Source: a virus
DNA length: 33,472 bases
Direction: 5' to 3' (one strand)
IMG/VR virus record: IMGVR_UViG_3300000117_000120
Coordinates: 1-33,472 of that record
Shown: piece by piece, positions 20,990-28,836 of the stretch
Layout: each line of letters begins with the position of its first letter
How positions within the stretch are numbered: the first letter of the stretch is position 1
Notes under the pieces: model-generated
Told to the model about the DNA's origin: nothing
Database searches by the model: none
The model's input: only the letters and a program-made list of their open reading frames with translations
Translations under genes and position numbers: made by a program

Positions 20990-23429
20990 AGATGCGATCG
21001 TTAGCAGTTACGCCTCTTCGTGTAGAAATAGCTAAATCATTTCCGCTTAATGTACCTACTTGCGTAGATCGAGTACCCCCTCCAAATCCAGCTATACCCA
21101 TACCTAAACCGGAAGACATAAATTGTCCAAAGTTCATCCCGGCAAATTGACCTGCTCCTGAACCCAATGTAGTGCCACCGCTTACGATTGCGAGTACGAT
21201 GTAGGCTACAATCAAGGCAGCGACCTTTGCAGCCACTACCGCCAAGGCATTAAGCAAATTGTTTTTCAAAGCATCAGCAAAGTTCTCTGTGCCTTGGATG
21301 GCTTGATTCAATGCGCTACCAAAGATGTCACCAAAGCCAATAGCAGCTTGAGACAGATCAAGTACCGAACGTCGCATCAATTCAACCTGGCTGATACCCT
21401 GCTCTAAAGAGGCTTGGAACTCAGGAGTAATAAGCTGCTCAATTGGCTCGACGAATTGTTCCGGACCAAAGAACTCTGCAAAAGTTACAGGCCCAATGTC
21501 AAACCCCTGATCGAACAAGTCCAGTCGCGCCTGATTGACTTGCCGCAACAAGTCAAGTTCTTCTTGTGTTGGAAATTCAGAAAAGAAATCTGGTGGCAAC
21601 AATGGTTCAATACCTCCCTCAACAGTCAAAGCTTTGATGCTCTTCTCGACGTTGCTAATAGCTTTGTCTACTTCGGCTAACTGATCGAGGTCTACGATAA
21701 AGTTCGCCGCACCGTCACCTGTAATCTTAGCGCGTAATTCTTGTAGCTCACGGAACTTGGCAATCAACTGCTCGAGAGAAGCTGTGCGGATATCCTCTAA
21801 GCCCAAATCTTTTTGACCCGCTTCTGCCGCCTTGCGAATCTTTTCCTCAAATATGGCGATCTGCTCGGCAATGATATCAACATTGGCCTGGGTTTCAGCA
21901 ATAAACCTTTCGAGTCCGATAACACCAAACTCTTGAGCCTGGATAGCATCAATGAGTTTCTGCTGCTCAATATCAAAGTTTTCACGCAGAGTCTGAAGGT
22001 TTTTCTGTAGGTCGGTAGTGCTTAACTCGACAGGTATGCCCTTCAAATTCTGTAGGCGTTTAGTCTCTTCTTGAGCCTCCTTTACCAGCTTATTGTATTC
22101 CTCTAGGTTTCTGTTCGCAGCTCCGACACCTTCAAATATTTTGTCGAAAGCAAACTTACCAACTGATATTACACCGAATATAGCAGCCAGGGCAGGACCG
22201 AGTTTAGCAAACCTTGCGAGAGAAGTAACTGCCCCACCGAGGCCCGTAATGCGACCAAGCCCTTTAATTACACCGAGAAAACCGGAACTGGAAATAACAA
22301 GGCCACCCATGACCAAGCTCAACGGACCGAGGACAGCTAAGAAAGCACCAATCGCAGAAACGGTCTTAATCGTTTCTTTGTCGAGATCGCGCAGAGAAAG
22401 CACAAATTCAGTGACACTGTCCAGAATGTCACTAATAGCTGGCTCTAAAGCTTCGCCAAATACCAAGGCCAATTCTTCGACGGCAGAGCGCAACCTACGG
22501 AACTTTGCGAACAAGGAATCATCAATGAGTTCTTGGAACTGATCAAGGAAGCCTGAGCTTTGTTCTAACTTAGCATTCAGCAGGTCATACTCCTCGCGTA
22601 AACCGGCAAGCGCAGAAGCAGAACCCGCTCCGCGCAAACCGAATTGTTCAAGTTGTCCTGCAAAATCTCTTGTGGAACTTAATAATTCCTGAATGGCCTC
22701 ATTGCCAGTAAATCCTTCTTGAGCAAGCTCACCAAGAATACGTCGCAAAGCAGTACCACCTCTTGAAGCTTCAAAACCTCTATTGGCCAATACAGCCAGA
22801 AGTGCAGTGCCATTCTGCAGACTAATTTCGAACTGCGCGAGTTCTGAACCAGTAAAGTTTAAGGAGCTTCTAAGCTTGTCTGCATCAATAGCCGATTCAG
22901 CGGCAGCCTTTGCAAAAAGGTTAGTTACGAACTCTGCTTGTGCAGCTGCATCACCGACGTTTTCTAGTTCGTCGGCAAATCGGTTCATGGTTTGAACAAC
23001 GAAAAGGCCAGACTCACCCAGATCCGTGTCCATGGCCTGAGCGAACTTAAGGACCGTACCTTGAATCTTCTGTATCTCGTCGTTGGTACGACCGAGCTTA
23101 CGCAAGTTCAACTGCAGCTCACCTACCTGCGTAGCAGTAAAGATGGTGGTTGCCCCTAATTGTCTTGCGGATTTCTCAAGAGCTGCAATCTTTCCGGTTC
23201 CGCCCAACGCACCAATCTTACGCTGGATAAGGTCGAAGTCTGTGGCAACCTTTAGAATTGTTCTGCCGGCAGCAGCCAAAGGCACCGTCAGTGCAAAAGA
23301 AAGGTCGCGACCTGTTCTGGTAAGTCGCTGGCCAAACTTTGAAAGTTTTGATTGCGCCCGCTCCAAAGCAGTGGTAAACTGCTTCGTAGATAGGGTTAGT
23401 ATCGCCTTAATTGTCGCGCTCTGTGCCAT
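20982..23429 (-). CDS. Tail tape measure protein
   Basis: The 815-aa sequence begins with a helical, basic region (ALERAQSKLSKFGQRLTRTG) and continues with TP901-type tape measure features: FTATQVGELQLNLRKLGRTN, a central hydrophobic stretch (TVSAIGAFLAVLGPLSLVM), long coiled-coil helices, a second membrane-like segment (ALAVVAAKVAALIVAYIVLA) and a Gly-rich C-terminus. Length predicts a tail of about 120 nm at 1.5 angstrom per residue (inference). It overlaps the frameshifted tail chaperone by 23 bases and the tail tip gene by eight. Confidence 0.92.
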   Translation of the reverse strand: MAQSATIKAILTLSTKQFTTALERAQSKLSKFGQRLTRTGRDLSFALTVPLAAAGRTILKVATDFDLIQRKIGALGGTGKIAALEKSARQLGATTIFTATQVGELQLNLRKLGRTNDEIQKIQGTVLKFAQAMDTDLGESGLFVVQTMNRFADELENVGDAAAQAEFVTNLFAKAAAESAIDADKLRSSLNFTGSELAQFEISLQNGTALLAVLANRGFEASRGGTALRRILGELAQEGFTGNEAIQELLSSTRDFAGQLEQFGLRGAGSASALAGLREEYDLLNAKLEQSSGFLDQFQELIDDSLFAKFRRLRSAVEELALVFGEALEPAISDILDSVTEFVLSLRDLDKETIKTVSAIGAFLAVLGPLSLVMGGLVISSSGFLGVIKGLGRITGLGGAVTSLARFAKLGPALAAIFGVISVGKFAFDKIFEGVGAANRNLEEYNKLVKEAQEETKRLQNLKGIPVELSTTDLQKNLQTLRENFDIEQQKLIDAIQAQEFGVIGLERFIAETQANVDIIAEQIAIFEEKIRKAAEAGQKDLGLEDIRTASLEQLIAKFRELQELRAKITGDGAANFIVDLDQLAEVDKAISNVEKSIKALTVEGGIEPLLPPDFFSEFPTQEELDLLRQVNQARLDLFDQGFDIGPVTFAEFFGPEQFVEPIEQLITPEFQASLEQGISQVELMRRSVLDLSQAAIGFGDIFGSALNQAIQGTENFADALKNNLLNALAVVAAKVAALIVAYIVLAIVSGGTTLGSGAGQFAGMNFGQFMSSGLGMGIAGFGGGTRSTQVGTLSGNDLAISTRRGVTANDRIYG

Positions 23430-23757
23430 TGCTTACGTTGAATGTTTTTACAAAATCCATAACTTCCTCCCTACTCTTAAATTCACCCTTTTTGTCAGAG
23501 ATTTCGTAGGGATGGAAATCATTGGGCTTGAATTTTTTGGACTTTGATGAGTTGACATTTGCAAGCAAACTCAACACAGAGGCGGTGTGATTCCAGCGAA
23601 GGCGATCAGCCATCTCCTGGCGTTTCACAATAGAAAGAGCTTCAGCCATGGTGTAATCCCAGAACGCCACGGGTTCCACACCCATGGTGATGCACTGATG
23701 GTAAAGCTCTTTCCAGGAAGTCGGAGCGGCGCTTACTTCGCGCCCTTCACGTTTCCC
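23407..23757 (-). CDS. -1 frameshift extension of the tail assembly chaperone (gpGT-type)
   Basis: The -1 frame is open from the slippery site (23751-23757) through 23407 and encodes RE...SAAPTSWKELYHQCITMGVE and so on. The chaperone-like coding continues well upstream of the first ATG (23685), so that ATG is not the real start. With the upstream gene it yields a fusion of about 224 residues: 110 from frame 0 plus 114 from this frame. In lambda, the GT fusion and the unshifted G protein load the tape measure during tail assembly; the same layout is seen here immediately upstream of the tape measure gene. Confidence 0.87.
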   Translation of the reverse strand, partial: GKREGREVSAAPTSWKELYHQCITMGVEPVAFWDYTMAEALSIVKRQEMADRLRWNHTASVLSLLANVNSSKSKKFKPNDFHPYEISDKKGEFKSREEVMDFVKTFNVSNGTERDN

Positions 23758-24080
23758 GACGTCTCTCCAAGTCCGTTATCCATCGCCGAAGCGATGTGTG
23801 AAGTAACTTCCTCGAGGTTGTTTGAGTCCAGTACTTCTGCTATGAATAGCTCCTTATTGACCGATTTACCCTTGGCCTGTGTTCGCAATCGGGAATTCAA
23901 ATAACCGTAGTACGCCAACAGCGGCATTGCCGTGAGCGGATCTCCCGACATGTATTTGTCAAATTCGTCAAGCTTAATTTTTTCGGCTTGGCTAAACATA
24001 CGCAAAGCGTTCAAGGTCAAAAGGCACTTTTCCTTTTTGTCCAGGATATTGAGTTCAAACTCTCCTCGTAAAGTATTCAT
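23733..24080 (-). CDS. Tail assembly chaperone (gpG-type)
   Basis: A 115-aa, mainly helical acidic protein (FELNILDKKEKCLLTLNALR, KIKLDEFDKYMSGDP, then TAMPLLAYYGYLNSRLRTQA) of the type found between the major tail protein and the tape measure in siphoviruses. Its last codons before the stop contain the GGGAAAC slippery heptamer, so a fraction of ribosomes extend it into the downstream frame. The start lies just after a terminator, so its transcription is downstream of the attenuated major tail gene. Confidence 0.82.
   Translation of the reverse strand: MNTLRGEFELNILDKKEKCLLTLNALRMFSQAEKIKLDEFDKYMSGDPLTAMPLLAYYGYLNSRLRTQAKGKSVNKELFIAEVLDSNNLEEVTSHIASAMDNGLGETSGNVKGAK
23751..23757 (-). promoter_or_regulatory. 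Programmed -1 frameshift slippery site GGGAAAC
   Basis: On the minus strand the frame-0 codons TCG GGA AAC contain G GGA AAC, the classical X XXY YYZ heptamer (lambda uses GGGAAAG). A -1 slip gives GGG AAA C, and the frame so entered is the one that stays open to 23407. Frame-0 codons lie at 23757-59, 23754-56 and 23751-53, so the phase is right. Confidence 0.9.
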
Positions 24081-24095
24081 TGAAGAAGATTATTT

Positions 24096-24129
24096 AAAAA
24101 AAGGGGATGGGCAGAAGCACCCACCCCCT
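24096..24129 (-). terminator. Terminator between major tail protein and chaperone genes
   Basis: On the minus strand AGGGGGTGGGTG pairs with GCCCATCCCCT-type bases over about 11-12 pairs with two or three G-T. A run of seven T residues follows (plus A at 24096-24102). The major tail gene (24154-24792) ends just upstream. It should reduce, not abolish, transcription into the tail chaperone and tape measure genes. Confidence 0.88.
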
Positions 24130-24153
24130 CATAGTATTACCAATAATTGAGAC

Positions 24154-24792
24154 TTAGCTCTCAGTTACCTGATTAGTCTGCTTGTAGAGATCGCCATAGC
24201 CCTGCAGAGTGCAGCTGTATGTAGCGATATCGTCAACACCACCGGTCATCGTAATTGAGCTGATCAAGGCTTGACCTACGTACTTAATAGTAGATTGATC
24301 GTTGCCTGATGAGACATCAGTGTCGAATTCTACGTGAACGTACTGTTGGTTACGCGCTACATCCGTGAGCGTAACAGCAGAACCCGTAGCTGCAGAGATA
24401 TCAAGCAAGCCGTCGATACTCACCGTCCAGCTCAATGAACCGGAAGCAATGAAGTTTGTAGACGAGCCAGAACCGTCGCGAGCAGCAACCTCGTTAATCG
24501 TGTTGCTTGCTTCGAGAGACGTGCTTGTAGCTGCAGCCAACAATACACGATTGTCAGCAGTGTCAGTTACAGTAAGAGCTGACGAGTTACCTCCGACTAC
24601 AGCGAGGCCGATAAGTTCGCCAGTATTACTTACTGCGTAACAATTATCGTCGACTGCAAGTCCAGCATCATTTAATGTGTCGTGAGAGACGCTACCGTAA
24701 GTGCCGTCTGATGAGGCTACGACCTCAAGAGGTGAAGTGATCCCGGGTTCTATGATGAAGACCCCGAGTTTATTTGATGAAATATTTGCCAT
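24154..24792 (-). CDS. Major tail (tube) protein
   Basis: A 212-aa protein rich in Ser/Thr/Gly/Asp and beta-strand sequence (GVFIIEPGITSPLEVVASSD, SLSWTVSIDGLLDISA, VRNQ-like loops, STIKYVGQALISSITMTGG). The length, the beta composition and the position between the HK97 gp10-like gene and the tail chaperones are as expected for the siphovirus tube protein. A strong terminator follows its stop, consistent with a highly expressed structural gene. Confidence 0.85.
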   Translation of the reverse strand: MANISSNKLGVFIIEPGITSPLEVVASSDGTYGSVSHDTLNDAGLAVDDNCYAVSNTGELIGLAVVGGNSSALTVTDTADNRVLLAAATSTSLEASNTINEVAARDGSGSSTNFIASGSLSWTVSIDGLLDISAATGSAVTLTDVARNQQYVHVEFDTDVSSGNDQSTIKYVGQALISSITMTGGVDDIATYSCTLQGYGDLYKQTNQVTES

Positions 24793-24794
24793 TT

Positions 24795-25280
24795 TTAGGG
24801 AAGGAATTCAGGATTTCTATTATTTTTTTGCAAAGCTTCGATAAGTATGCGCATGTTCAATGCGATGCGTATCGTTACTCCTCGATTCACGCTGCTATAT
24901 ACTTCTTGAAAGGGAATCTTGTATTGAGGATCCATCTTCTTTGCAGGTGTAGCAAAAAAGTGAACCCTCCAGCCGGCACCGCCCTTTTTACTAGGACCAC
25001 GCCGAGCGCCACTGGGACCAACCTGCGCACCCACACGACCGCTCCGCTTATCTTGATACTTGCGTATACCAATAGACTTCGCCATCTTGCCGGTACGACG
25101 TTGAACACTGAACGTGTACATCTTATTACGCATAGCTGCCTGCCAAGGCTTTACGGCACTCTTGCAGGCATCTATAATAAGCTTTTCACGATCTTCAATA
25201 CTTGCAATTCTCACCATCTGCTTCTTGAAGTCCGCGAGGCTCTTTGCATCAAATTCTATGTTACTTTTGAAGCTTGCCAT
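24795..25280 (-). CDS. HK97 gp10-like tail completion / neck protein
   Basis: The 161-aa sequence contains the family pattern: an N-terminal helix (DAKSLADFKKQMVRIASIED), the basic central part AMRNKMYTFSVQRRTGKMAK followed by GIRK and GAQVGPSGARRGPSKKGG, and a helical C-terminus. HK97 gp10-family proteins connect the head-tail interface to the tail tube. It shares one base with the upstream closure gene and stops two bases before the tail tube gene. Confidence 0.82.
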   Translation of the reverse strand: MASFKSNIEFDAKSLADFKKQMVRIASIEDREKLIIDACKSAVKPWQAAMRNKMYTFSVQRRTGKMAKSIGIRKYQDKRSGRVGAQVGPSGARRGPSKKGGAGWRVHFFATPAKKMDPQYKIPFQEVYSSVNRGVTIRIALNMRILIEALQKNNRNPEFLP

Positions 25281-25681
25281 TACGAAGTAGGAGCAGGGTT
25301 TGCGATGTGATCAACAGTAGTAAGGTCATCTCGAGCTTCGGCGCGAATCATGTAGAGTTCACGTCGGCCAATGATGTGGATGTCGTAGATGTCCCAGTCT
25401 GCACCGTCAAAGCGGATAACATCCTTGTAGTTGGGACCACGGTTGTTGCCCACACCATCGTTACCAAAGTATCGACACTTTAGCTCGATTTTAGTCTTAC
25501 CTGTGGTTTGGTTGTTCAGCTCTTCCTCTGAGGCACCAGCCGAAGGAGAGCCGATAAACTTTACGGCAGCCCACACGTCACTGCGAAAAGCAGATAACGA
25601 AGCAACACGATCGCCATATGAGTTGACCGTGTAGCTGGGTTCCATGAAGTTTACCCTGTAGTTGAATAACCCCGCTCTCAT
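25280..25681 (-). CDS. Head closure / head-tail joining protein
   Basis: A 133-aa beta-rich protein whose order matches the Phage_H_T_join family: NYRVNFMEPSYTVNSYGDRV, VWAAVKFIGSPSAGASEEEL, KIELKCRYFGN and DVIRFDGADWDIYDIHIIGR. These proteins form the ring closing the connector after packaging. It sits between the connector adaptor and the gp10-like protein with single-base overlaps on both sides. Confidence 0.83.
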   Translation of the reverse strand: MRAGLFNYRVNFMEPSYTVNSYGDRVASLSAFRSDVWAAVKFIGSPSAGASEEELNNQTTGKTKIELKCRYFGNDGVGNNRGPNYKDVIRFDGADWDIYDIHIIGRRELYMIRAEARDDLTTVDHIANPAPTS

Positions 25682-26271
25682 CAGAATTTCTGCATAGAAT
25701 TTAACAAGCGTTCAACACCCATCTTCACTTCCGTTGTGACCTGACCGATCACCTCTGATTCCCGTTGGTTATAAAAATGTCCAGTGAGCAAAAGCACTGC
25801 CTGGCCAAACTGATTTGGCAAGGAAGCCAGTGTTTCACCACCTTCAAAGGAAATCTTGTACACCTCTTTCTTGGTGTCCGTGTTAATGTCGCTGGGATTG
25901 AAATCGACAAATTCCAATAGAGCGGGGTAGACATCGCTTCTCAGCCGAAAATTGTCAGCTGGAACATCTGCATACGTGTTGTCAGTCTTATAGTATTGTA
26001 CAGATAGGTTCGTGGGTGGAGAAGCGAGTCCAGTGATCCCTCTAAAAAATACCGGGTACTTAGCTTCCTCGTGGTGAAGCAGTATAGTAAATGAGTTCGT
26101 AGACCCGATATTTCTGTTTGATAGAGCAACACAGTAATCAAGCGCAGCATTGATGTAATACGCAAGCACAGTATCTTCAGCACTGCCCAGTGACCGAACG
26201 TGGTACCGCGCAAGCTCGATACTGAACAAGTCAGTATAATCTAAAGCCGATTGAGTTTTGCTTACTATCAT
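25681..26271 (-). CDS. Head-tail connector adaptor (gp6-like)
   Basis: I place the start at ATG 26271 (MIVSKTQSALDYTDLFSIEL), not the upstream ATG at 26310, because the upstream stretch runs through the terminator hairpin at 26279-26307. The helical protein carries LARYHVRSLGSAEDTVLAYY, a beta-rich middle and QFGQAVLLLTGHFYNQRESE near the C-terminus, as in gp6-like connector proteins that bind the portal. The length (196 aa) is typical of the family. Confidence 0.8.
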   Translation of the reverse strand: MIVSKTQSALDYTDLFSIELARYHVRSLGSAEDTVLAYYINAALDYCVALSNRNIGSTNSFTILLHHEEAKYPVFFRGITGLASPPTNLSVQYYKTDNTYADVPADNFRLRSDVYPALLEFVDFNPSDINTDTKKEVYKISFEGGETLASLPNQFGQAVLLLTGHFYNQRESEVIGQVTTEVKMGVERLLNSMQKF

Positions 26272-26278
26272 CAGAGTG

Positions 26279-26307
26279 AAAAAGGGGCCAGGCCAATTCC
26301 CGGCCCC
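26279..26307 (-). terminator. Terminator after the protease-capsid gene
   Basis: On the minus strand GGGGCCGGG pairs with CCTGGCCCC (nine pairs, one G-T) around AATTGG, followed by five T residues. It lies between the capsid stop (26326) and the connector start. It would let capsid mRNA exceed downstream mRNA. Confidence 0.86.
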
Positions 26308-26325
26308 CATTTTAAGGATTAGTTA

Positions 26326-28206
26326 TTAGGCTGCAGTGAAATCGAAGTCAGACAATCCAGCGAATCCTGCACCGTTCAACACCTTAAAGTCTTTGTAGAC
26401 GTTAGTGATGATACGGACCACACCCTTCTCGGCGAAGGTGTAAGGATCCACCATAATGTTCAATCCACCCCATCCCGCTTGTACGCAGTTTGAGGCATCA
26501 GCCAAGTATACGTTCTCTGCAGTGCAGCTAGAGTTTACGATTGCTGGGTAGCCCATCAAGCTCAATCGCTCGAGTGGAGATGTAGCAGTCAACATGCCAG
26601 AACCTGTGTCCATGCTTACCTTACGAGCAACGCGGTATGCAGTAGAACCAGCGATAGCGCGGATGTTCTCGAGTGGAACATCAGCAGCCAACAAACCAGC
26701 TTCCAATCCGAGCAACGCATCCAAAGCGGCAGCGTTAGTTGCAGAGGCATCAGCAGTGATGGTTCCTCCTGCGGCAGTATCAGCAGCAGCATCGATAGCT
26801 GCGATAACGTCAGCGTTGAACTTCTCGTCGATCGCCTTGCGGATGTCAGCAGCGATGAACGCTCCCATGTCACCAGCAGACTGCGCCATCAACTGCTCAG
26901 AAACAGCAGTGTAGCAAGCGTAGCGTGTTGGAGACAAAGTAACCGCATTGAAATCTGGGTTATCGAGTGTAGCAGCTCGACCCTCTAGAGGCTTCGAAGC
27001 ATCGACTTCAGCATTTTGAACCTGGAATACGATGTTGCCAGAAACGCCACCTACGTTACGCGCACCCATCTGAGTAGCGATATCGTTGGGACGGAAGGCA
27101 GCAACCAATCCCTGGTCAACTGTGCCGATAGTACCACCGAACTGGTGCAAGTGAGTATCAGCAGTAGAACCAACACCGATTGGATCGTCAGTAGCACGGA
27201 GCATCATGCTAGGGACACAGAAGCCCTTGCTGATGTTTACCTGCGCAGACTTGTATTCGTTGCGGGCTTCTTGGTTCATTTCTGCTTCCAAACCAGACAA
27301 GTTGCCAGAAGCAGCTTCCTGGATTGCTTTTCCGAAGGAGTACCGCTTCTTTACGGTTCCCTCATTATCGCCCAAGCCTTGAATAATCGCCGGGGCAGGA
27401 TTTTTCTCTTTCATATTGTTTGAATTTGAGATGTTATTAGTACGAGCCTCCGGCTCAGGGTTTTCTTGTGAACGCATATCTTCTTCCTCTTCTTCTTCCT
27501 CCTCGTCTCGGTCTTCTTCTTCTTCTTCTTCTTCTTCTTCTTCTTCTTTGTAGTGGCCTGGTCGCTCCTCCATTTCTTCCTCTTCTTCTTCCTCTTCCAT
27601 GCGGGCTTCTACTTCTGTTTCGACTTCTTCAGCCACTTCCTCTTCCACCGCCGCGAATGCACGCGACTCCTCTTCAAGTTCTTCCAGTTCCTCTTCGACA
27701 GCAAACGCTTCCTCCATTGATCGCAGACCCACTTCCGTGGTGTCGTATGCGCCTTGCGTTGTTGGGCTAACGTCATACAGTACGTTCACTGCGTTGATTG
27801 TTCGGAGGTTGAGTCCGTCATCTCGCTTTTCCCAGCTATCGTCTTCGATAGTAAAGCCAAAGCTGCTTGTAGCGACAATGCCTTCGCGGATATTGATTGC
27901 GAGGTCTTTTGCGTATGATTGCTCTCCAAGTTCAAACCGGTATTTAAGTCCATTTTCGTCAACCTCTAGTTCCAATCCCTGACCCATACGGGCAAGTGGT
28001 TGGTTGTAGTCGTGATTGAAAAGTGCAACGGTTTGAGACATGTCTGCATTCTCGAACGCATTAGGGGCGATTCGTTCTGCAAAGCGGCCACCGATCGTAG
28101 TTTCTTCGTTGAAACGAGCAGCGTAGCCCTCTACGATAGTCTTACCATCTTCACTTGAACGAACCTCCATGTCGATCGAAATCGACCTTTTTTCTAAATT
28201 ATTCAT
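26326..28206 (-). CDS. HK97-type prohead protease fused to major capsid protein
   Basis: Residues 1-170 match the HK97-family (S78) prohead protease: IVEGYAARFNEE at 24-35, the histidine LFNHDYNQPLAR (H65) and the serine region EGIVATSSFGFTI (S114/S115). Residues about 164-255 form a very acidic, low-complexity region with runs of up to 11 glutamates, in place of a separate scaffold/delta domain. From about 265 to 626 comes an HK97-fold capsid region (VNISKGFCVPSMM, GNIVFQVQNAEVDASKPLEG, INVMVDPYTFAEKGVVRI-like end). Cleavage must occur at the junction; a free capsid could also come from an internal ATG at 27414. The total length, 626 aa, is close to the sum of both parts. Confidence 0.88.
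   Translation of the reverse strand: MNNLEKRSISIDMEVRSSEDGKTIVEGYAARFNEETTIGGRFAERIAPNAFENADMSQTVALFNHDYNQPLARMGQGLELEVDENGLKYRFELGEQSYAKDLAINIREGIVATSSFGFTIEDDSWEKRDDGLNLRTINAVNVLYDVSPTTQGAYDTTEVGLRSMEEAFAVEEELEELEEESRAFAAVEEEVAEEVETEVEARMEEEEEEEEMEERPGHYKEEEEEEEEEEEDRDEEEEEEEEDMRSQENPEPEARTNNISNSNNMKEKNPAPAIIQGLGDNEGTVKKRYSFGKAIQEAASGNLSGLEAEMNQEARNEYKSAQVNISKGFCVPSMMLRATDDPIGVGSTADTHLHQFGGTIGTVDQGLVAAFRPNDIATQMGARNVGGVSGNIVFQVQNAEVDASKPLEGRAATLDNPDFNAVTLSPTRYACYTAVSEQLMAQSAGDMGAFIAADIRKAIDEKFNADVIAAIDAAADTAAGGTITADASATNAAALDALLGLEAGLLAADVPLENIRAIAGSTAYRVARKVSMDTGSGMLTATSPLERLSLMGYPAIVNSSCTAENVYLADASNCVQAGWGGLNIMVDPYTFAEKGVVRIITNVYKDFKVLNGAGFAGLSDFDFTAA
27414..27414 (-). promoter_or_regulatory. 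Possible internal start for free capsid protein
   Basis: Met265 (ATG at 27414-27412) is preceded on the minus strand by TTCAAACAAT, the A-rich leader style of many genes in this window. Initiation here would give a capsid of 362 aa, near the usual HK97 capsid size, directly after the acidic region. Supported only by context and length. Confidence 0.35.
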
Positions 28207-28215
28207 CAGAGATTC

Positions 28216-28836
28216 TCACTTTTTGGTTGATAGTTTATGTCCCTTTGGGAATAGATCCGTATCGTGTTTACCGCTACGGAATCGTTCATTTTTCAAAGCA
28301 TACAGGAAGCTGTTCACCCGTGCATATGCCCATTGTTCTGGACTCTTCACGTTTGGTCGCACGCTTCCTGGATTTGTTTTGTACGCACCCACGCCACGGT
28401 TGAATACCGCTTTGAGCATGCGCATAGTAGCCTTCTTAGTTGGAGAGCTTACGCTTTCGTTGTGCTTCTCCATCTTGTTCTTCAAGCCCTCCTGTACGGC
28501 ATCGGTCATAGCACGCTTCTCGCTTTCACGATTGATGATGCGTTCGCACCAATTCTTCATGCTATCGCCACCCCAGGCTGCGTACATAATTGAACCGCAA
28601 ATGTCCTTGCCCTTATCATCTGTAAACTTGCCTTGATCATAAGTCTTAGCGCGAGACAGGAAAGAGAAAGTCCTCTTAATAGTTGACATGGTCAACTTTT
28701 TGTTTTGCGAAATTTGCGTAGCACGCCGCCAACCGACCGGGGTTCCACAGCTGGTATTCGTCTTCTCTTTGTGGCGTAAAGCGGCTTGCGCACGCTTGCG
28801 GGCAGTAGATGGGTAGTTGTTAAATGATTTAGCCAT
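28216..28836 (-). CDS. Unknown 206-aa basic structural-cluster protein
   Basis: The basic protein has STARKRAQAALRHKEKT near the N-terminus, the core GTPVGWRRATQISQNKK followed by LTMSTIKRTFSFLSRAKTYD and CGSIMYAAWGGDSMKNW, and a C-terminal SPEQWAYARVNSFLYALKN. This pattern is similar to uncharacterised phage proteins (I recall DUF5824-type) found next to portal genes, but I am not certain of the name. The place between portal and capsid, with an 8-base overlap with the portal, suggests a role in capsid assembly. No enzymatic motif is visible. Confidence 0.65.
   Translation of the reverse strand: MAKSFNNYPSTARKRAQAALRHKEKTNTSCGTPVGWRRATQISQNKKLTMSTIKRTFSFLSRAKTYDQGKFTDDKGKDICGSIMYAAWGGDSMKNWCERIINRESEKRAMTDAVQEGLKNKMEKHNESVSSPTKKATMRMLKAVFNRGVGAYKTNPGSVRPNVKSPEQWAYARVNSFLYALKNERFRSGKHDTDLFPKGHKLSTKK

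Noticed and set aside
23407-23685. Independent 92-aa gene starting at ATG 23685.
   Set aside because: The same frame is open and protein-like further upstream to the GGGAAAC site, so it is better explained as the frameshift extension of the tail chaperone.
26272-26310. Upstream start (ATG 26310) for the head-tail connector.
   Set aside because: It would translate through the terminator hairpin 26279-26307 into a Gly/Pro-rich tail with no similarity to the family; the ATG at 26271 fits better.
27468-27770. Plus-strand frame rich in Leu (poly-Leu) opposite the capsid fusion.
   Set aside because: It is the complement of the Glu-codon repeats in the protease-capsid gene, an artefact of low-complexity coding.
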